From: Melieria omissa
Lineage: Eukaryota; Arthropoda; Insecta; Diptera; Ulidiidae
Assembly: GCA_963971225.1 (NCBI GenBank)
Contig: OZ020270.1
Span: 17,099,817-17,163,816 of the forward strand
Direction of reading: 5' to 3'
DNA: 64,000 nt
Below are positions 10,393 to 22,907 of the stretch, one piece after another (positions within the stretch are counted from its first letter, which is position 1; every line of letters starts with the position of its first letter). Both the position numbers and the translations under genes were made by a program. The notes under the pieces were generated by a model. It was not told where the DNA came from. It made no database searches and was given only the letters and a program-made list of their open reading frames with translations.

Positions 10393-11000
10393 CCCTCTAG
10401 CACGCCAATTTTGTATTGCTGTAAAAAAAATACAGTTGGTTAATTTCGTCATGAGAAAGACGTAAATTATATTAACTTTTGTCTGAGGCGAATAGTTTCG
10501 TCGCTATGTTTGTTTAAAGGTAGCCCGCCTTCAAGCGGTGCTGCCGAAAATACAGCATATTCAGGTGCATAGAAACAAGTGATGAGAAGGTAGGAAAATC
10601 AAAAGAAGTCATGGTAAATGTTTAACAATGCCATTTATTTATTGTGAAAAGTAAAGAAACAGTATTTGGTATTGCTGAAACACAAATATAAGTTGCATTT
10701 AATACAATCAACCTGTAATACACAAAAACGAACATATTTTATGGTAAATATTAAAATACTAAATTTTTTAAAATTGTTTTTGTATGGAAGTAGTTCTCCC
10801 AATTATAATTGTCATAAACAAAATCAATTATATACAAATACAAATATTGGTTTGCTTACTGAAATTTTCTGCAGCTTCAATCTCCAAGATTTATTAGTCT
10901 TTTTATTAACCCTCAATCACCCACCCCTATTAAAATCACGTATCTACCCACCCTGAGTCCCCGGGACTCACAATTTTTATTTACGGAATAACGCAATACA

Positions 11001-11868
11001 TAGAGTAGAAGGGGGTACAGTGAGTCGGGGGTGTACAGTGGGAATCGCCATTTGTTGAACGGTATGAAATCTGTCAATAGCATATTCTTGTAGCGCGCGT
11101 TGAATAGTCATTATTCAGAAGAGATAGACCGCATAACACACATTTTTTTGTGCTCGTTCAGACGAAAAAATAAAAAATTGAAAAACAAGTATTTTTCTGG
11201 TTCCTGTTGTTTGTAATAAAATTGTACTTTCTTCGACGTTATAAAAAAGGTAACTATACACAAAATAAAATTTAATCATTTCTCTTTCGACGCACACCAA
11301 AATTTTTCCACTTGCCATACATTATACGATGACGCCATAGCGATTTGTCAAAAGTAGCTTAGGGGGGTACAGTGGGAATTTTAGTGAGAACTGTCAGTAG
11401 AATATTCCAGTGTATTTTCAGTGTGTTTTCATTCGGTTTTTAATTATTTTCACTAAATTTAAGTGATTTTTCACCTGAAATGTGCGAATATGACGAACAG
11501 TTTTTTCATATGCCAAAACTGTGAATCAGACTGAAAACACTTGAAATAGCAATTTCCATCAATTTTCAACATTTTTCAGTTCAAAATAAACATTTTCCAA
11601 CATTAAAATTGCTTCTTTGGATCATCAGCAATATTTTTCAGAAAATTCCCACTGTACACCCCCAATCTCACTGTTCCCCCAACAAAGGGTGGTCTTTGAA
11701 TCAATTTTTGAACATATTATCGTGAGTATTTTATCAAACAAATGATGGCAAAAGATAGATACGGCCTCATACTTTCCAATGATACCATTTATTCACTAAA
11801 AAAATGGATATTAACAGAGTTATGTGAGAAACCTCAGGTAGCTTCCCACTGTACCCCCTTCCACTCTA
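11001..11868. mobile_element. Non-autonomous DNA element with doubled inverted ends
   Basis: The ends are inverted: TAGAGTAGAAGGGGGTACAG from 11001, and TAGAGTGGAAGGGGGTACAG as reverse complement ending at 11868. A second inverted pair of the form GGGGGTGTACAGTGGGAAT lies at about 11027-11045 and 11645-11665, and a further GGGGGTACAGTGGGAA occurs at about 11365. The target duplication is probably TA. No coding sequence. Two related elements nested, or one element with repeated transposase-binding sites, would both fit. Confidence 0.65.
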
Positions 11869-13007
11869 TTACATTTTTATGGTGTTTTCTTTTTTTGTAG
11901 GATACAATAAAAATTGACCTTTTAATTGACAGAAAAAAAAATACTCCAAAAAACATACCCTCAATATTTTATAAAAATAAAAGATATAAATAAATTAACA
12001 AAAACAATTATTTTTACATAAAAAACCTAAAAATAAAATAACTGTTCAGAAAAAAAACTTGAACTAATACTTCATTCTATAAAATACTTGTAGGGCCCTG
12101 CGGCTTTGCACGCAAGCTTGAAGTCAATGGGCCAAATAAATCAAGTTTCTTCATACTACACTCTATGGGCCATGCCACGCCTCTTTTATGTAATGCCCAA
12201 TAAATTCCTCCGGTCGAAGGGGTTGACCCGGTTTCATTTATATGCGACTTTCAGTTCCAAAGTTAGGCGGAAAATTTCAGTCGCAAAAAATATACCGCGT
12301 CCCGTCGAAATCGTAAGTATGTGCCAAATATCTTGATGTGTGATTTGCAGTTCTAAAGTATTGAAAACAATAGGGTCGCATAAAAAGTGCCACGCCCCTT
12401 GTCCAACGCCCATACAATTTTACCACTTGAACGACACGTCTAAGCCATGACGCTATATCAAATTTCAATGCTGGCCGACTTATAATTCCAAAGATATTTC
12501 ATATTAAAAACTTCAGCTGTATGGGCAGTGCCAGGCCCCTCGTCCGATACCCACCCCATTCCCCATGTCGAAGGGCACATCTAAATCGTAAGTTTGTGTC
12601 AAATCTCTTTGATGTGTGATTTGTTATTCCAAAGTTATTCAAAACATTTGATTTGCTTAAAAAGTGCCACGCCCCTTGTCCAACGCTCACAAAGTTTTAC
12701 CAGTGAAACGGCACATCTAAACGGTGGCCCCGCACCAAATTTTAATGCTGCCCGATTTCTCATTCCGAAGATATTCCATATTGAAAATTTAAGTTGTATG
12801 GGTTGTGCCACGCCCCTTGTCACAAAAACCCACCCCATTCCCCCTATCGAATCGCAAAATCTTTCGACACCCATGTTGCTGTGACAAATATATCATGGTT
12901 GATTTGTTATTATAGTGATCGTGGCGAAAAAGGCGTAATAGGTAGGCGTGGTCAATCTTATATATCCTGTGTTAATATCAATGAAACATGGAATCATTTG
13001 ATATTAA

Positions 13008-13502
13008 CCCTTTCGGTTATTCTATGCCATATGGCATAGTCTCTTTTCAGTGCCTGTTTTAGGTCAAAAACTTGTGGATACTATATTTTTCAATTTTTGT
13101 ATTTTTCTCTGAAGATTTTGATACCAAATCATGAAAAAAATATTTTGATTAGTGTACCAAGTAACTTGTAAGGGTTCAGAAAGTGCGCAGTCCTATCGAG
13201 CTGCGTATTTTACAAAAAGAGGTCACTTCGTACTTTTATTTATTCTATTACAAAAATCAATTTATTTTATAGGTTTATGTAAGTAATCTAGTAGGTATTT
13301 ATTGCTTTAGTAAGTGTAAAAAAAATTAGATCCCAAATATAATTCACTAAGGCTGTACAATTTTTTTTATTTCTTACTATGCCATATTTCATGATGCCCA
13401 AAAACCACTTTTTCGAACAATATTTAAAAAAATGAGTTTTGATTATTCATTATGTAGGCTTAAACAGTTAAAGTTTAAAACAAAAAAGAAGTACCGAACG
13501 GG
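13008..13502. mobile_element. TTAA-flanked element with subterminal palindrome (495 bp)
   Basis: TTAA at 13004-13007 and 13503-13506. The ends are CCCTTTCGGTTATTC and, reverse-complemented, CCCGTTCGGTACTTC. An 18-bp perfect palindrome, CTATGCCATATGGCATAG, starts 14 bp inside the left end (13022-13039). Removing the element plus one TTAA rebuilds the array sequence GATATTAATAATGATTTACC, which matches the uninterrupted neighbouring units. That is good proof of insertion. No ORF. Confidence 0.85.
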
Positions 13503-13583
13503 TTAATAATGATTTACCGACATGTACCGTAGCTTCGTTTTGTTAGTTTAGTGGGCACGGAAAGTGGGCGTGGCCGATTATAT

Positions 13584-13584
<1 letters not shown>

Positions 13585-13619
<35 letters not shown>

Positions 13620-14972
13620 GCCAATCGAAATACAAAAATATCTACAGGCTAGAAAAAATACAAAAAGTAACATAACTTAAGAATTAGAATAACAATTGAG
13701 CTAAGTAAAAAACATATTAATTAATTCTTTAAATTTTGGTTTTGGAATGGAGAAATCGACATCATTGCTGCAAGCCAAATTATTTAATTGCATTAATGAT
13801 CTAGCAAGCGGTTGATTATAAGCATAGTTCGTCTTGTAATGCTTTACTACAAATAATTTATTTGTGCGAGTAGTTCTGATTGGAACGAAGAAGTTTATAA
13901 GACTAAGTAAAGCAGGGCACTTGGTACTGCCACAAATGACGTCATATACGAATAATAATGAATTTACCATGCGCCTCGATTCTAATGATTTCAAATTTAT
14001 AAGTAAGCAACGTGACTTATACGAAGGAATCGGTTCATGAAAATTTAGTGAGAATAGGGCAAATTTTAGAAATTTCTTCTGTACTCTTTCGAGGCGATTA
14101 ATATGAACAGCATAGAACGGATTCCAAATAAAAGCAGCGTATTCTAGCCTGGACCTCACGAAAGCAGAGTATAGAAGCTTGTATGTATAGGGGTCCTTAA
14201 AATCAGAGCAGTTTCGACGTATAAAGGCTAACATAGCATATGCTTTAGGGATTATATTATTTATGTGATTGACAAACGTCAATTTGGAGTCGAGCAGTAC
14301 TCCCAAGTCGGATATCTCATTAACATCTTTAAGGCGATTATTTGCAATGGAAAAAAAAAGTGTGAGTATTATTATTCAATTTCGAAAAGGTTATGTGATA
14401 GCATTTTTTAACATTAAGAGCTAAGTGATTTTTTAGGCACCAGATATTCAGACTATCCAAGTCAGTTTGAATACGTGCCACATCACTAACACAGTGAGTT
14501 TTAAGAAAGATCTTAAGATCATCTGCATACAAAAGGAAATTTGTGTTGCAAAAGCAAGACTCGATATCGTTTATAAACAACAGAAAAAATAACGGCCCAA
14601 GGATGCTTCCTTGGGGAACACCAGATGTGGCAGCAAAAGACTTCGACTTTATGCTATCCACAACAACATGGCAAAATCTACCACATAGGTAAGAGTGTAT
14701 CCATTTCAAGAAAGAAGAATGAAAACCAAGCCTCTCCAATTTCAAAGTAAGAAGTTTGTGTGATACTTTGTCAAAAGCTTTCGAGAAATCAGTGTAAATA
14801 GTGTCAACTTGAAGTCTCTCTTCAAAAGCTGAGAAGCAGTATTCAGTGAAAACAGCTAGGTTAGTTACTGTGGACCGGCCAGCGATGAATCCATGCTGAT
14901 TAAGGGAGATAATTCTAGAGAGAGGAAAAACCAAGTATTCCTTCACAATTACTTCAAACAATTTTGACACGG
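13585..14972 (-). mobile_element. 5'-truncated Jockey/CR1-like LINE fragment
   Basis: Inserted in antisense in the 260-bp tandem array. The target duplication TATATT occurs at 13579-13584 and 14973-14978, matching the array consensus. The 3' end (low coordinates) carries a (TAAA)n tail of about 35 bp. The 5' end is truncated inside the reverse transcriptase, as is usual for LINE insertions. Confidence 0.85.
13701..14970 (-). pseudogene. Partial LINE reverse transcriptase
   Basis: Two overlapping open frames. 14338-14970 carries the palm and fingers: QHGFIAGRSTVTN, TDFSKAFDKVSH, SGVPQGSILGPL and the catalytic LLYADDLKIF. 13701-14306 carries the connection region (GVLLDSKLTF, SRLEYAAFIWNP) to the natural C-terminus. 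The frame is lost at a run of nine T (minus strand) at about 14347-14355, consistent with a single-base slip. The N-terminal half (endonuclease and early RT) is absent. The motif style is Jockey/CR1; the exact clade was not determined. Confidence 0.85.
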
Positions 14973-15000
14973 TATATTATAGCCTATGTTTGCCGCAATG

Positions 15001-15739
15001 ACACGCTGAATCGTTTGATACCCATATTGCTGTGACAAATATACTATGGCTGATTTGTTATTATAGTGGGCGTGGCGAAAAGGCATATCAGTTGGGCGTG
15101 GTCAATCTGAAATATCCTATATTAACATGAATGAAACACGGAATCATTTGGTATTAATACTGATTTACAGACATGTACCGACGAAGCTTTGTTCTGTTAG
15201 TTTAGAGGGCACGGAAAGTGGGCGTGGCCGATTATATTATAGCCTATGTTTGCCGCAATGACACGCTGAATCGTTTGATATCCATATTGCTACCACAAAT
15301 ATACCATGGCTGATTTGTTATTATAGTGGGCATGATGAAAAGACATATCAGGTGGGCGTGGTCAATCTTATATATCCTATGTTAACATCAATGAAACACG
15401 GAATCATTTGGTATTAATACTGATTTACCAACACGTACCGTAGCTTCGTTTTGTTAGTTTAGTGGGCACGGAAGGTGGGCGTGGCCGATTATGTTATAGC
15501 CTATGTTTGTCGCAATGATACGCCGAATCGTTTGATACCCATATTGCCTTACAAAAGCATACCATAGATGAGTTTTGTTACCATAGTGGGCGTAAGAAGG
15601 GGTCGTGGTCATTCTCATATAGCCTATGTACCATTCCCACAGATACAAAAATGTTTGGTGCTTATTTCATCTAAATCGGTTCAGTGGTTTTTGCCTGATT
15701 TTGGCTCAAAAAACGTCACACTTGCTTTTATATAATAGT
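15001..15739 (+). repeat. 257-260-bp tandem repeat, end of X1
   Basis: Near-identical units begin with ACACGCTGAATCGTTTGATA at about 15001 and 15261, and a variant begins at 15518. Each holds GTGGGCGTGG twice. Parts of two more units flank the insertions at 12850-13003 and 13507-13584. The last unit decays into CATCTAAATCGGTTCAGTGG and TATATAATAG at the junction with X2. Non-coding. Confidence 0.75.
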
Positions 15740-16722
15740 ACTAGCTGGGCCCCGCGGCTTCGCACGCAAGCTCTCTTCTTTCACCCGATACATATTTTGA
15801 ACGCATGGTTGAACCCATTTTGATTTAAATAAAAACATATGTCTATTATCTTTGATGCCAAGTGGTTCTAAAAATTGTGAAGTCAAATGGCCCTTTAAAT
15901 CATGAGTTTTCACGTTTACTCTAAACAAAATCTTAACCCTTAGTTTACCACGGTAGATTTCGATTTTCAAAAATATGAAAAAAACATTGTAATTATTTCC
16001 CGATTTAAATGCTTTTTGTCCAAGTTTGAAGTCAAAAGGACCAATAAATCGTGTTTCCATGCAAACTGTTAACCCATTGTTGACCCCGTTACATTTTGAT
16101 TTTCAAAAAAGTGAAAAACACGTGTCAAATTATTTCTCACTCACAGTACTTTCACAAAGTTTGAAGTCAGTGGGCCCGTTAATTCATTTTTTTTTTACAG
16201 TTTCGCCATACAAACTTTTAACCGGTCGTTGACCCCGTCCGATTTTAATATTTGGAAAAAATGAAAAACACGTATCTAGTTATTTTACATTTAAAGTACT
16301 ATCACCAAGTTTGAAGTTAAAAGGCCAAAAAAAATTGTTTCTTCATACATACTTTTAACCCGTCGTTGATCCAGTTAGATTTCGATTTTGAAAATAATGA
16401 GAAACTCGTCTATAATTTTTTTTTTAATTCAAGTATTTTTATAATTTTTGAAGTCAATAGACCTATCGGTTCTTGTTTTTTTCGAGTCTACCCTTAAACA
16501 AATCTTAACCCATTGTTGGTCCAGTTAAATTTTGATTTTCGAAAAATTATAAAATACGTATCGAATTATTTTTAGTTTAGAGTATTTTCGGAAGTTCGAA
16601 ATCAATATGTCTCTTAAATCACTTTTCTTCATACAACACCTTAACCGATGTTTTGCCCCTTTACACCCCGAATTTCAAAAAATCCCGTCTTAGCGGAGGT
16701 TCATTTTTCAATATGTATCTAC

Positions 16723-17843
16723 TAGGGATCGCAATTTTTTGCCATTTTGCGATCCCGGGATTTTCGGGATTGAAAAGTCAAATCCCGGGATCCCGGGATT
16801 TAATCCCGGGATTCATATAACAAATTTTTTAATAAAACAATTTTCCCGAATTGCATAAATACTTGTTTATAATATATTTATCATAAAAATGGACACATTT
16901 TAATCACATTTGGGTAGTTTCAAGATTTTTTATCTTGAATTTAATCACATTTTGTTTAACCCTTCAATTCCCATGTCCAAAATAGTGAAAAAGAAAATTT
17001 TCTTTTTAAATAAAAGAGCTTAGATACGTTTGGATAAGACAAAAAATACATAAAAAATGTTTAAACTACCCTCATTTTTATATTGAAAGAAACCACACAA
17101 ACTCGCACTGCTTTAATTACGCGTGAAACAAATGAATAAATTTTACAAATGACGTATCGCAACAAGTACTACTAATTGACTTTGCTATACAAGTGTTAGA
17201 ATTTTAAAATAAAAACCTATGTGGTAGGAAAACAAATATTAAGCATTTGTCACCTACAGGTGACACTGGGAATTGAAGAGTTAACTTAAAAGTTTTTCAT
17301 TTGACATTTAACTTCAGTTTCATAGCATTTTGTTTTATCCAAAAATGACACTTAAACATAACTTATTACTTTGCAACCGATGTATCATAAAGTGCATATA
17401 TATGCATATTTGATAAAAAAAATGAAATAGTTAATTTGTTTGTGCTTTTAGTTTTACTTCGATTATTTCGATAAAAAAGTTTAGCGTTTTGATTAACTAA
17501 AAACTGAGATCTTAAAAATACAAAGGCATTAAGTGTTTTGTTCTCTTATCTAGAGCGAAATTTATTTCAAATGAACCCTGCTGAAGAGAAACATCCTTCA
17601 GATTCAACACTTGTTGGTTGAATGCTTAGTAAATAATCATAAGCCTTTTGCAAAAGACGCACTCTATCCCCTCCCTTCTCCCTCAAATAAGGAATTGGGT
17701 TTTTGTGCCTTAAAATTTATTTCATTTGAACTTTGAAGCATCTTTTGCAATCCCGAAAATCCCGGGATAAAAGAATTTGAATCCCGGGATTTTCGGGACT
17801 GGAAAAAGTCCGGGATCCCGGGATCCCGGGATTGGGATGCCTA
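16723..17843 (+). mobile_element. hAT-type non-autonomous element, copy 1 (1,121 bp)
   Basis: The 8-bp target duplication GTATCTAC (16715-16722 and 17844-17851) and ends TAGGGATCGCAAT / TAGGCATCCCAAT identify a hAT-family insertion. Both ends carry clustered ATCCCGGGAT and TTTTCGGGATT repeats in inverted arrangement, likely transposase-binding or hairpin-forming sites (inference). No transposase ORF. A TTAA element (16960-17280) lies inside. Confidence 0.9.
16960..17280. mobile_element. TTAA-flanked element inside hAT copy 1 (321 bp)
   Basis: TTAA at 16956-16959 and 17281-17284. The left end is CCCTTCAATTCCCATGTCC; the right end, reverse-complemented, is CTCTTCAATTCCCAGTGTC. The 18-bp palindrome TGTCACCTACAGGTGACA (17248-17265) lies 15 bp inside the right end. 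The same element is present in hAT copies 2 (about 19278-19598) and 3 (20850-21195), so it entered the hAT element before that element spread. Confidence 0.75.
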
Positions 17844-19073
17844 GTATCTACAGTTCAAATTTCATGTTCGTAGCTTCAGCGGTTTGGGCTGAGCGATGAT
17901 GAATCAATCAATCAATCAATCAGTCAGTCAATTAGGGCAAACAATCTATGTATATAAAAATGGAGACGGTAACACACCCTCTTGTCCAGTGCTCACAACT
18001 TTCTTCTAGTCGAATTGTGCTACTAAGTGGAAAGTTCGTACCACTGATGTGTGTGTGTACTGCATAACTGTCTGAGCATAAAAAATGTGCCACGCCCTTT
18101 GACCAACGCCCCATTCCCTCTATTGAAAGATATGATTAAGTGGTTGGTTCATACCAAGTTTCATTGATGTACGACTTACAGTTCTGCTGCATAAAAAATT
18201 TGCCACGCCCCTTGTTCAACGCCCATAAAATATTATCGGTAGAATGACACTTCTATGGGGCGATGGCATATTCAATTTCAATACTGTGCGGCTTACAATT
18301 CCGAAGCTATTCCATATAAAAGATTAGAGTTGTATGGATGGAGCCACGCCCTCGTGTTAAATACCCGCTTCATTCCTCTGCCGAAAGATATGACTAAATG
18401 GTAAATTCGTACTAAGTTTCATTCATGTGCGACTAACAGTTCCAAAATTATGCGGATAGTTTGGGTCAAACAAATGTGCCACGCCCCTTGTCCAACGTCC
18501 ATAAAATTTTAACAGTGGAATAACACATCTATGAGGCGACGCCTCACTAATTTTCAATGCTGTGCGACTTACAATTCCGAAGCTATTCCATTTAAAAGAA
18601 ATGAATTGTATGGGCGGTGCCACACCCCTTTGTTCAATACCCACCTTATTCCCTCTGCCGAAAGATATGATTAATTGGTAGGTTCATACCAAGTTTCATT
18701 GATGTATGACTTACAGCTCTGCTGCATAAAAAATGTGCCACGCCCCTTGTTCAATGCCCATAAAATTTTAACAGTAGAATGACACATCTATGAAACGACG
18801 GTACACCAAATTTCAATATTGTGCGACTTACAATTCCGAAGCTATTCCATTTAAAAGATTTGAGTGGTATGGGCGGTGCCACACCCGTTTGTTCAATACC
18901 CACCTTATTCCCTCTGCCAAAAGATATTATTAACTGGTAGGTTCATACCAAGTTTCATTGATGTACGACTTACAGTTCTGCTGCATTAAAAATGTGCCAC
19001 GCCCCTTGTTCAATGCCCATAAAATTTTAACAGTAGAATAACACATCTATGAGGAGACGGTACACTAAATTTT

Positions 19074-20161
19074 CGGGATTTTCGGGATTGAAAAGTCAAA
19101 TCCCGGGATCCCGGGATTTAATCCCGGGATTCATATAACAAATTTTTTAATAAAACAATTTTCCCGAATTGCATAAATACTTGTTTATAATATATTTATC
19201 ATAAAAATGGACACATTTTAATCACATTTGGGTAGTTTCAAGATTTTTTATCTTGAATTTAATCACATTTTGTTTAACCCTTCAATTCCCATGTCCAAAA
19301 TAGTGAAAAAGAAAATTTTCTTTTTAAATAAAAGAGCTTAGATACGTTTGGATAAGACAAAAAATACATAAAAAATGTTTAAACTACCCTCATTTTTATA
19401 TTGAAAGAAACCACACAAACTCGCACTGCTTTAATTACGCGTGAAACAAATGAATAAATTTTACAAATGACGTATCGCAACAAGTACTACTAATTGACTT
19501 TGCTATACAAGTGTTAGAATTTTAAAATAAAAACCTATGTGGTAGGAAAACAAATATTAAGCATTTGTCACCTACAGGTGACACTGGGAATTGAAGAGTT
19601 AACTTAAAAGTTTTTCATTTGACATTTAACTTCAGTTTCATAGCATTTTGTTTTATCCAAAAATGACACTTAAACATAACTTATTACTTTGCAACCGATG
19701 TATCATAAAGTGCATATATATGCATATTTGATAAAAAAAATGAAATAGTTAATTTGTTTGTGCTTTTAGTTTTACTTCGATTATTTCGATAAAAAAGTTT
19801 AGCGTTTTGATTAACTAAAAACTGAGATCTTAAAAATACAAAGGCATTAAGTGTTTTGTTCTCTTATCTAGAGCGAAATTTATTTCAAATGAACCCTGCT
19901 GAAGAGAAACATCCTTCAGATTCAACACTTGTTGGTTGAATGCTTAGTAAATAATCATAAGCCTTTTGCAAAAGACGCACTCTATCCCCTCCCTTCTCCC
20001 TCAAATAAGGAATTGGGTTTTTGTGCCTTAAAATTTATTTCATTTGAACTTTGAAGCATCTTTTGCAATCCCGAAAATCCCGGGATAAAAGAATTTGAAT
20101 CCCGGGATTTTCGGGACTGGAAAAAGTCCGGGATCCCGGGATCCCGGGATTGGGATGCCTA
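19074..20161 (+). mobile_element. hAT-type element copy 2, left end missing
   Basis: The part of unit 2 that repeats hAT copy 1 from its 34th base onward. The first 33 bp, including the left terminal repeat, are absent because the duplication breakpoint lies inside the element. The right end and the flanking GTATCTAC (20162-20169) are kept. This is a by-product of the duplication, not a separate transposition. Confidence 0.88.
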
Positions 20162-20271
20162 GTATCTACAGTTCAAATTTCATGTTCGTAGCTTCAGCGG
20201 TTTGGGCTGAGCGATGATGAATCAATCAATCAATCAATCAGTCAGTCAATTAGGGCAAACAATCTATGTAT

Positions 20272-21432
20272 TAGGCATCGCAATCCCGGGATCCCGGGAT
20301 CCCGGGATCCCGGGATCCCGGACTTTTTCCAGTCCCGAAAATCCCGGGATTCAAATTCTTTTATCCCGGGATTTTCGGGATTGCAAAAGATGCTTCAAAG
20401 TTCAAATTAAATAAATTTTAAGGCACAAAAACCCAATTCCTTATTTGAGGGAGAAGGGAGGGGATAGAGTGCGTCTTTTCCAAAAGGCTTATGATTATTT
20501 ACTAAGCATTCAACCAACAAGTGTTGAATCTGAAGGATGTTTCTCTTCAGCAGGGTTCTTTGAAATAAATTTCGCTCTAGATAAGAGAACAAAACACTTA
20601 ATGCCTTTGCATTTTTAAGATCTCAGTTTTTAGTTAATCAAAACGCTTAACTTTTTTATCGAAATAATCGAAGTAAAACTAAAAGCACAAACAAATTAAC
20701 TATTTTATTTTTTTTATCAAATATGCATATATATGCACTTTATGATACATCGGTTGCAAAGTAATAAGTTATGTTTAAGTGTCATTTTTGGATAAAACAA
20801 AATGCTATGAAACTGAAGTTAAATGTCAAATGAAAAACTTTTAAGTTAACTCTTCAATTCCCAGTGTCACCTGTAGGTGACAGATGCTTAATATTTGTTT
20901 TCCTACCACATAGGTTTTTATTTTAAAATTCTAACACTTGTATAGCAAAGTCAATTAGTAGTACTTGTTTATTTAATTTTCCTACCAACACTAGCGATAC
21001 GTCATTTGTAAAATTTATTCATTTGTTTCACGCGTAATTAAAGCAGTGCGAGTTTGTGTGGTTTCTTTCAATATAAAAATGAGGGTAGTTTAAATATTTT
21101 TTATGTATTTTTTTGTCTTATCCAAACGTATCTAAGCTCCTTTATTTAAAAAGAAAATTTTCTTTTTCACTATTTTGGACATGGGAATTGAAGGGTTAAA
21201 CAAAATGTGATTAAATTCAAGATAAAAAATCTTGAAACTACCCAAATGTGATTAAAATGTGTCCATTTTTATGATAAATATATTATAAACAAGTATTTAT
21301 GCAATTCGGGAAAATTGTTTTATTAAAAAATTTGTTATATGAATCCCGGGATTAAATCCCGGGATCCCGGGATTTGACTTTTCAATCCCGAAAATCCCGG
21401 GATCGCAAAATGGCAAAAAATTGCGATCCCTA
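20272..21432 (-). mobile_element. hAT-type element copy 3, inverted (1,161 bp)
   Basis: Same family as copy 1 in reverse orientation, with its own 8-bp target duplication CTATGTAT (20264-20271 and 21433-21440). The matching uninterrupted site is visible in unit 1 (CTATGTATATAAAAATGG from 17946). The two differ slightly, for example around 20965-21000, where copy 3 carries extra bases. Terminal repeats TAGGCATCGCAAT and TAGGGATCGCAAT are intact. Confidence 0.92.
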
Positions 21433-22907
21433 CTATGTATATAAAAATGGAGACGGTAACACACCCTCTTGTCCAGTGCTCACAACTTTCTTCTAGTCGA
21501 ATTGTGCTACTAAGTGGAAAGTTCGTACCACTGATGTGTGTGTGTACTGCATAACTGTCTGAGCATAAAAAATGTGCCACGCCCTTTGACCAACGCCCCA
21601 TTCCCTCTATTGAAAGATATGATTAAGTGGTTGGTTCATACCAAGTTTCATTGATGTACGACTTACAGTTCTGCTGCATAAAAAATTTGCCACGCCCCTT
21701 GTTCAACGCCCATAAAATATTATCGGTAGAATGACACTTCTATGGGGCGATGGCATATTCAATTTCAATACTGTGCGGCTTACAATTCCGAAGCTATTCC
21801 ATATAAAAGATTAGAGTTGTATGGATGGAGCCACGCCCTCGTGTTAAATACCCGCTTCATTCCTCTGCCGAAAGATATGACTAAATGGTAAATTCGTACT
21901 AAGTTTCATTCATGTGCGACTAACAGTTCCAAAATTATGCGGATAGTTTGGGTCAAACAAATGTGCCACGCCCCTTGTCCAACGTCCATAAAATTTTAAC
22001 AGTGGAATAACACATCTATGAGGCGACGCCTCACTAATTTTCAATGCTGTGCGACTTACAATTCCGAAGCTATTCCATTTAAAAGAAATGAATTGTATGG
22101 GCGGTGCCACACCCCTTTGTTCAATACCCACCTTATTCCCTCTGCCGAAAGATATGATTAATTGGTAGGTTCATACCAAGTTTCATTGATGTATGACTTA
22201 CAGCTCTGCTGCATAAAAAATGTGCCACGCCCCTTGTTCAATGCCCATAAAATTTTAACAGTAGAATGACACATCTATGAAACGACGGTACACCAAATTT
22301 CAATATTGTGCGACTTACAATTCCGAAGCTATTCCATTTAAAAGATTTGAGTGGTATGGGCGGTGCCACACCCGTTTGTTCAATACCCACCTTATTCCCT
22401 CTGCCAAAAGATATTATTAACTGGTAGGTTCATACCAAGTTTCATTGATGTACGACTTACAGTTCTGCTGCATTAAAAATGTGCCACGCCCCTTGTTCAA
22501 TGCCCATAAAATTTTAACAGTAGAATAACACATCTATGAGGAGACGGTACACTAAATTTCAATGCTGTGCGACTTACAATTTCGAAGCTATTCCACTTAA
22601 AAGATTTGAGTTGTATGGGCGGTACCACCCCGCCTTGTCCAATACCCACCCCATTCCGTCGGTCGAAGGACATGATTAAATAGTAAGTGTGTACCAAATT
22701 GAATTGATGTGTGACTTATGGTTCCAAAGTTATTGTCTAAAAATGTATTCTGGTGGCGCCACGCCCCGTTTTCCCGACTTTTCTTTTTTTATAAACCTTC
22801 ACGTAACAATTTCGAACAAACCTGCCGAAGGAAGTATCCAAGTTGGTCCAGCCGTTCTCGAGTGATAAGCAGTCGAATGGACCACGATTCATTTTTATAT
22901 ACATAGC

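Larger units (their letters stand above)
12091..15739 (+). repeat. GC-motif repeat element X1 (tandem array with insertions)
   Basis: It starts with GGGCCCTGCGGCTTTGCACG, the same motif that opens X2 (15747) and X3 (22914). The interior is diverged tandem units containing TGCCACGCCCCTTGTCCAACG (to about 12850), then a second kind of unit of 257-260 bp containing GTGGGCGTGGC and GAATCATTTG. A TTAA element (13008-13502) and a LINE fragment (13585-14972) sit inside the second array. It ends near 15739, where X2 starts. No ORF. The element class is unknown to me. Confidence 0.6.
16756..22560 (+). repeat. 2,318-bp tandem duplication, second unit split by hAT copy 3
   Basis: Unit 1 spans 16756-19072. 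Unit 2 starts at 19074 and continues to about 22559. Coordinates map with a constant offset of 2,318 up to 20271, and of 3,487 from 21441 on. The difference of 1,169 is hAT copy 3 (1,161 bp) plus its 8-bp target duplication. No indel was noticed between units in the parts compared. The junction near 19070-19074 joins the ~270-bp array directly into the hAT left end, at an ATTTTCGGGATT-like sequence. Confidence 0.9.
15741..22907 (+). repeat. GC-motif repeat element X2, with hAT insertions and an internal duplication
   Basis: It begins CTAGCTGGGCCCCGCGGCTT (15741 on). About 15.8-16.7 kb holds ~110-bp diverged repeats of the form AACCCGTCGTTGATCC, each with a TTTGAAGTCAA block. From 17.95 kb on are ~270-bp repeats containing TGTGCCACGCCCCTTGTTCA and GTATGGGCGGTGCCAC. 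It ends ...CACGATTCATTTTTATATAC near 22905, where X3 begins. The region 16756-19072 is tandemly duplicated. ORFs seen here are chance readings of the repeats. Confidence 0.6.
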
